NCBI RefSeq assembly: GCF_001440405.1
Contig: NZ_LLXX01000175.1
Span: forward strand, 1-64,000
DNA length: 64,000 nucleotides
Source of the DNA: Bradyrhizobium valentinum
Lineage (GTDB): Bacteria > Pseudomonadota > Alphaproteobacteria > Rhizobiales > Xanthobacteraceae
Direction of reading: 5' to 3'
A model generated the notes under the pieces. It ran no database searches. It saw only the letters and a program-made list of their open reading frames with translations, and was not told the DNA's origin. Positions 61,226 to 64,000 of this stretch are shown piece after piece. How positions within the stretch are numbered: position 1 is the first letter of the stretch; each line of letters opens with the position of its first letter. The position numbers were made by a program, and so were the translations under genes.

Positions 61226-62205
61226 TGGATACGAGTTTCGCCAGAAGCCGCCGCCGCGACCTTATCGTCGCATTCTGTCTTGCCGCGACCGCAGCCGTCG
61301 TGCCGTTGTTCGTCAAGGACGTTTACGTTCAGAACATCATGGTTCTGACGCTGATGTGGGGCGCGCTGTCGCAGAGCTGGAATATCCTTTCCGGCTATTG
61401 CGGCCAGATATCGCTCGGCCACGCGATGTATTTCGGGATCGGCGCCTATACCACTGCGCTGTTGTTCACCAAGTTCGGCGTGCTGCCCTGGTTCGGCATG
61501 CTCGGCGGCGGCATCATTTCTGCCGTCCTTGCGATGGCGCTCGGATATCCCTGTTTTCGGCTGCGCGGCCACTATTTCGTCATCGCCACCATCGTCATCG
61601 CCGAGATCGTGCTGCTGCTGTTCCATAACTGGGATTGGGCAGGCGCGGCGATGGGTATCGATATCCCCGTGCGCGGCGATAGCTGGCTAAAATTCCAGTT
61701 CACGCGCAGCAAGCTGCCGTATTTCTACTTCGCGCTGGCGCTGGCCTGCGTCGCCTGGTTCGTCACCTGGTGGCTGGAGGATTCCAAATGGGGCTATTGG
61801 TGGCGCGCGGTGAAGGACAATCCGGACGCCGCCGAAAGCCTCGGAGTCGTCGTGTTCAATTCCAAGATGGGTGCTGCGGCGGTGTCGGCGTTCCTGGTCG
61901 CGGTCGGCGGCAGCTTCTATGGGCAGTTCGTCTCCTACATCGATCCTGAGAGCGTGATGGGCTTTCAGTTCTCGCTGCTGATGGCGCTGCCGGCGGTGCT
62001 CGGGGGCATCGGCACGCTCTGGGGTCCTCTGCTGGGCGCGGTGATCCTGATCCCGCTCACGGAACTGACGCGCTCCTTTATCGGCGGCTCCGGCCGCGGC
62101 GTCGACCTGATCGTCTATGGCGGCCTGATCATCGCGATCTCGCTGGCGCGGCCGCAGGGCCTGGTCGGGCTGTTCTCGCCCAGGCGCAAGGAGGCGGCCC
62201 GATGA
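61225..62205 (+). CDS. Branched-chain-amino-acid-type ABC permease, LivM-like
   Basis: A 326-residue permease. LSQSWNILSGYCGQISLGHA, YPCFRLRGHYFVIATIVIAE and RAVKDNPDAAESLGVVVFNS are LivM marks. It pairs with LivH. ATG 61225 overlaps the livH stop TGA; a GTG one codon earlier is possible. The end overlaps livG by 4 bases. Confidence 0.94.
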   Translation: MDTSFARSRRRDLIVAFCLAATAAVVPLFVKDVYVQNIMVLTLMWGALSQSWNILSGYCGQISLGHAMYFGIGAYTTALLFTKFGVLPWFGMLGGGIISAVLAMALGYPCFRLRGHYFVIATIVIAEIVLLLFHNWDWAGAAMGIDIPVRGDSWLKFQFTRSKLPYFYFALALACVAWFVTWWLEDSKWGYWWRAVKDNPDAAESLGVVVFNSKMGAAAVSAFLVAVGGSFYGQFVSYIDPESVMGFQFSLLMALPAVLGGIGTLWGPLLGAVILIPLTELTRSFIGGSGRGVDLIVYGGLIIAISLARPQGLVGLFSPRRKEAAR

Positions 62206-62936
62206 CCACGCCGCTTCTGGAAACCCGCGGCGTCTGGCAGCGCTTCGGCGGCCTGATCGCCAACAGCGACGTCTCGATATCAGTCGGACGCGGCGAGATC
62301 GTCGGCCTGATCGGCCCGAACGGCGCCGGCAAGTCGACGCTGTTCAATCTGATCGCGGGCGTGCTGCCGCCGACCCAAGGCTCGATCATCTTCGACGGCG
62401 AGGACGTCACCGCGTTGCCGGCGGCGGAACGCTGTCAGCGCGGCATCGGCCGTACCTTCCAGGTCGTGAAAAGTTTCGAGACCATGACCGTGATCGACAA
62501 CGTCATCGTCGGTGCGCTGGTCCGCACCACCGTGATGCGCAACGCCCGCCGCAAGGCCCATGAGGTACTGGAGTTCTGCGGTCTCGGCCCGCGCGCCAAT
62601 GTGCTCGCCAGCGATCTGGTGCCGTCCGAGAAGCGCCGGCTCGAGGTCGCCCGCGCGCTGGCCACCGAGCCGAAATTGCTGCTGCTGGACGAGGTGCTCA
62701 CGGGGCTGACGCCGGTCGAAGCCAAGACCGGCGTCGAGCTGGTGCGCAAGGTGCGCGACACCGGCGTCACCGTGCTGATGGTCGAGCATGTCATGGAAAT
62801 CGTGATGCCGCTGGTCGACCGCGCCGTCGTGCTCGATCTCGGCAAGGTGCTGGTCGAGGGCAAGCCTGCCGACGTGGTCCGCGATCCGAAAGTCATTACC
62901 GCCTATCTGGGAGACCGTCATGCTGTCGGTGCATGA
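62202..62936 (+). CDS. Branched-chain-amino-acid-type ABC ATPase, LivG-like
   Basis: A 244-residue ATPase. Walker A GPNGAGKST, Q-loop GRTFQVVKSFE, Walker B LLLLDEVLTGLTP and H-loop MVEHVMEIV. The signature reads DLVPSEKRRLEVARALATEP, so the usual LSGGQ is replaced by VPSEK, a noticeable oddity for an ATPase signature. Overlaps livM by 4 bases and livF by 17 bases. Confidence 0.94.
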   Translation: MTTPLLETRGVWQRFGGLIANSDVSISVGRGEIVGLIGPNGAGKSTLFNLIAGVLPPTQGSIIFDGEDVTALPAAERCQRGIGRTFQVVKSFETMTVIDNVIVGALVRTTVMRNARRKAHEVLEFCGLGPRANVLASDLVPSEKRRLEVARALATEPKLLLLDEVLTGLTPVEAKTGVELVRKVRDTGVTVLMVEHVMEIVMPLVDRAVVLDLGKVLVEGKPADVVRDPKVITAYLGDRHAVGA

Positions 62937-63624
62937 AGTCACCACCGCCTATCAGGGCCTGGTCGCGATCTCGGCGGTCTCGATCGAAGTGGCAAAAGGC
63001 GAAATCGTCTGCGTGGCCGGCGCCAACGGCGCCGGCAAGTCGACGCTGCTAAAATCGATCGCCGGCGCGGAGCGTCCGCGCTCCGGCACCGTGTCGTTCG
63101 ACGGCATGCGGATCGACGGCATGGCGCAGCACGTCATCACCTCGCGCGGCATCGCCTATGTGCCGGAAAACCGCCGGTTGTTTCCGCGCCTGTCGGTGCG
63201 CGACAACTTAAGGCTCGGCAGCTATCTCTATCGCGGCGAGGTCAACCGCGAAGAGCCGCTCGATCTCGTGTTCAAGCTGTTTCCGCGCCTGCAGGAGCGG
63301 CTGGAGCAGCGCGCCGAAACGCTAAGCGGCGGGGAACAGCAGATGCTGGCGATCGGCCGCGCACTGATGACGCGCCCGCGGCTCTTGATGCTGGACGAAC
63401 CGTCGCAGGGCATCATGCCAAAACTGGTCGATGAAATCTTCCAGGCCGTGAAGCGCATTCGCGATGCCGGGATGACCGTGCTGATCGTCGAACAGCGCAT
63501 GTCGGAATGCCTCGAAATCGCCGACCGCGCCTACATTCTGCAGACCGGCCGGGTGTTGATGCAGGGGAGTGCGGCGGAGATCAGTGTCAATCCGGATGTA
63601 AGGAAGGCGTATCTGGGGCTCTAA
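62920..63624 (+). CDS. Branched-chain-amino-acid-type ABC ATPase, LivF-like
   Basis: A 234-residue ATPase. Walker A GANGAGKST, YVPENRRLFPRLSVRDNLRL, signature LSGGEQQMLAIGRALM, Walker B LLMLDEPSQGIMP, H-loop IVEQRMSECL. It starts inside livG (17-base overlap). It completes the five-gene importer. The signature is intact here, so this subunit probably supplies the conserved half-site. Confidence 0.95.
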   Translation: MLSVHEVTTAYQGLVAISAVSIEVAKGEIVCVAGANGAGKSTLLKSIAGAERPRSGTVSFDGMRIDGMAQHVITSRGIAYVPENRRLFPRLSVRDNLRLGSYLYRGEVNREEPLDLVFKLFPRLQERLEQRAETLSGGEQQMLAIGRALMTRPRLLMLDEPSQGIMPKLVDEIFQAVKRIRDAGMTVLIVEQRMSECLEIADRAYILQTGRVLMQGSAAEISVNPDVRKAYLGL

Positions 63625-63638
63625 TTGCGGTAGATGCC

Positions 63639-63721
63639 GTAGGATGGGTAGAGCGAAGCGAAACCCATCAATTCATTGCGCGGAGAGATGATGGGTTTCG
63701 CTGCGCTCTACCCATCCTACG
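63639..63721. repeat. Palindromic intergenic repeat (family G) overlapping the aldolase stop
   Basis: GTAGGATGGGTAGAGCGAAG then CGAAACCCATC, pairing with GATGGGTTTCGCTGCGCTC and TACCCATCCTACG. The right arm supplies the TAG stop (63717-63719) of the aldolase gene read on the minus strand. Fills the convergent gap. Confidence 0.9.
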
Positions 63722-64000
63722 AGTGCCCATGCTCCGGCAGCGTCAGCCCGAACGTCTTCGTCAAGTCTTCCACCTGTGCCGGCGATAGATACCGCGGATT
63801 CAGTCCGCGCAGCAGCAGATAGAGTTTCGCCGTCTCTTCCAGTTCCTCCATCGCGAACACCGCGGCTTCCAGCGTATCGCCTGATACCACCGGTCCATGA
63901 TTGGCGAGCAGCACGGATGAGTATTTCCCGGCCAGCCCCTTGATGGCGTCGGCGACCGCGGGATCGCCGGGGCGGTAATAGGGCAAGAGCGCGGTCTGGC
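63717..64000 (-). CDS. Class II aldolase/adducin-like protein, C-terminal part (cut by window edge)
   Basis: The frame is open past the right edge, so the start is missing; about 94 residues are visible. LLPYYRPGD, SSVLLANHGPVVSGDTLEAA and VFAMEELEETAKLYLLLRGL match the C-terminal part of the class II aldolase family, close to the 3-oxo-tetronate 4-phosphate decarboxylase (OtnC) type. Members bind zinc and act on sugar phosphates. HGPVV holds one of the zinc-binding His residues. The stop codon lies within a repeat element. Confidence 0.85.
   Translation of the reverse strand, partial: QTALLPYYRPGDPAVADAIKGLAGKYSSVLLANHGPVVSGDTLEAAVFAMEELEETAKLYLLLRGLNPRYLSPAQVEDLTKTFGLTLPEHGHS

Overview
The window is high-G+C alphaproteobacterial chromosome, most probably Bradyrhizobium or a close relative. 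The reasons are the gene content (aerobic phenylacetate operon with PaaX, a P450BM3-type fusion, phasin with class III PHA synthase, several dipeptide and branched-chain-amino-acid-type ABC importers) and the dense sprinkling of short palindromic intergenic repeats that I associate with that genus. No rRNA, tRNA, CRISPR array, insertion sequence, integrase or phage gene was seen. The region reads as ordinary core and accessory metabolic chromosome.

Layout. 1-7 kb: a secreted protein cut by the left edge, a cytochrome P450, then a TetR regulator with an RND efflux pump (membrane fusion protein plus inner-membrane pump) closed by a strong terminator. 7-22 kb: a RidA-like gene, then twelve minus-strand genes. 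These form two complete dipeptide-type ABC importers (binding protein, two permeases, two ATPases each) with a gamma-glutamyltransferase-like enzyme and a DUF1028 protein between them. 22-31 kb: a DadA-like FAD oxidoreductase, a DUF6489 protein, a lipase-like hydrolase, a wax ester synthase/DGAT, an epoxide hydrolase, a self-sufficient CYP102-type P450 and a spermidine-synthase-like protein. 31-38 kb: polyhydroxyalkanoate genes (short PhaE-like subunit, PhaC, coupled acetyltransferase, phasin), a DUF445 protein and a second lipase-like paralogue. 38-46 kb: paaX, paaA-B-C-D-E, paaI, paaK and a quinone-oxidoreductase-like gene. 46-50 kb: a YeeE/YedE transporter, a hydrolase-OsmC fusion and a molybdopterin sulfite-oxidase-like protein. 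50-64 kb: an amidase, a second hydrolase, an atypical SDR, a tartrate/isopropylmalate-type dehydrogenase, a 2-hydroxyacid dehydrogenase, an M20 amidohydrolase, LysR, DUF1445 and a complete Liv-type ABC importer. A class II aldolase is cut by the right edge.

How the genes fit together. The paa genes convert phenylacetate to its CoA ester (PaaK) and epoxidise the ring (PaaABCE, with PaaD for maturation); PaaI removes stalled CoA esters and PaaX probably represses the set. Downstream beta-oxidation-type genes (paaZ, F, G, H, J) are not in the window. The importer block suggests uptake and cleavage of gamma-glutamyl or related peptides. The 50-63 kb block looks like uptake and deamidation or hydrolysis of an amide or amino-acid-like compound under LysR control.

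The most notable structures are non-coding. (i) The leader and first nine codons of paaC are tandemly duplicated, apparently at a microhomology between paaC and an intergenic repeat. (ii) Palindromic repeats of at least seven families occupy all six convergent intergenic regions and none of the six divergent ones. (iii) Two perfect palindromes and a PhaR-like site lie upstream of phasin. (iv) A palindromic operator overlaps the probable promoter of the TetR gene. No clearly new multi-gene system is evident; the best candidates for something undescribed are the doubled importer around GGT/DUF1028, the lipid-oxidation neighbourhood around CYP102, and the SDR lacking its catalytic motif.
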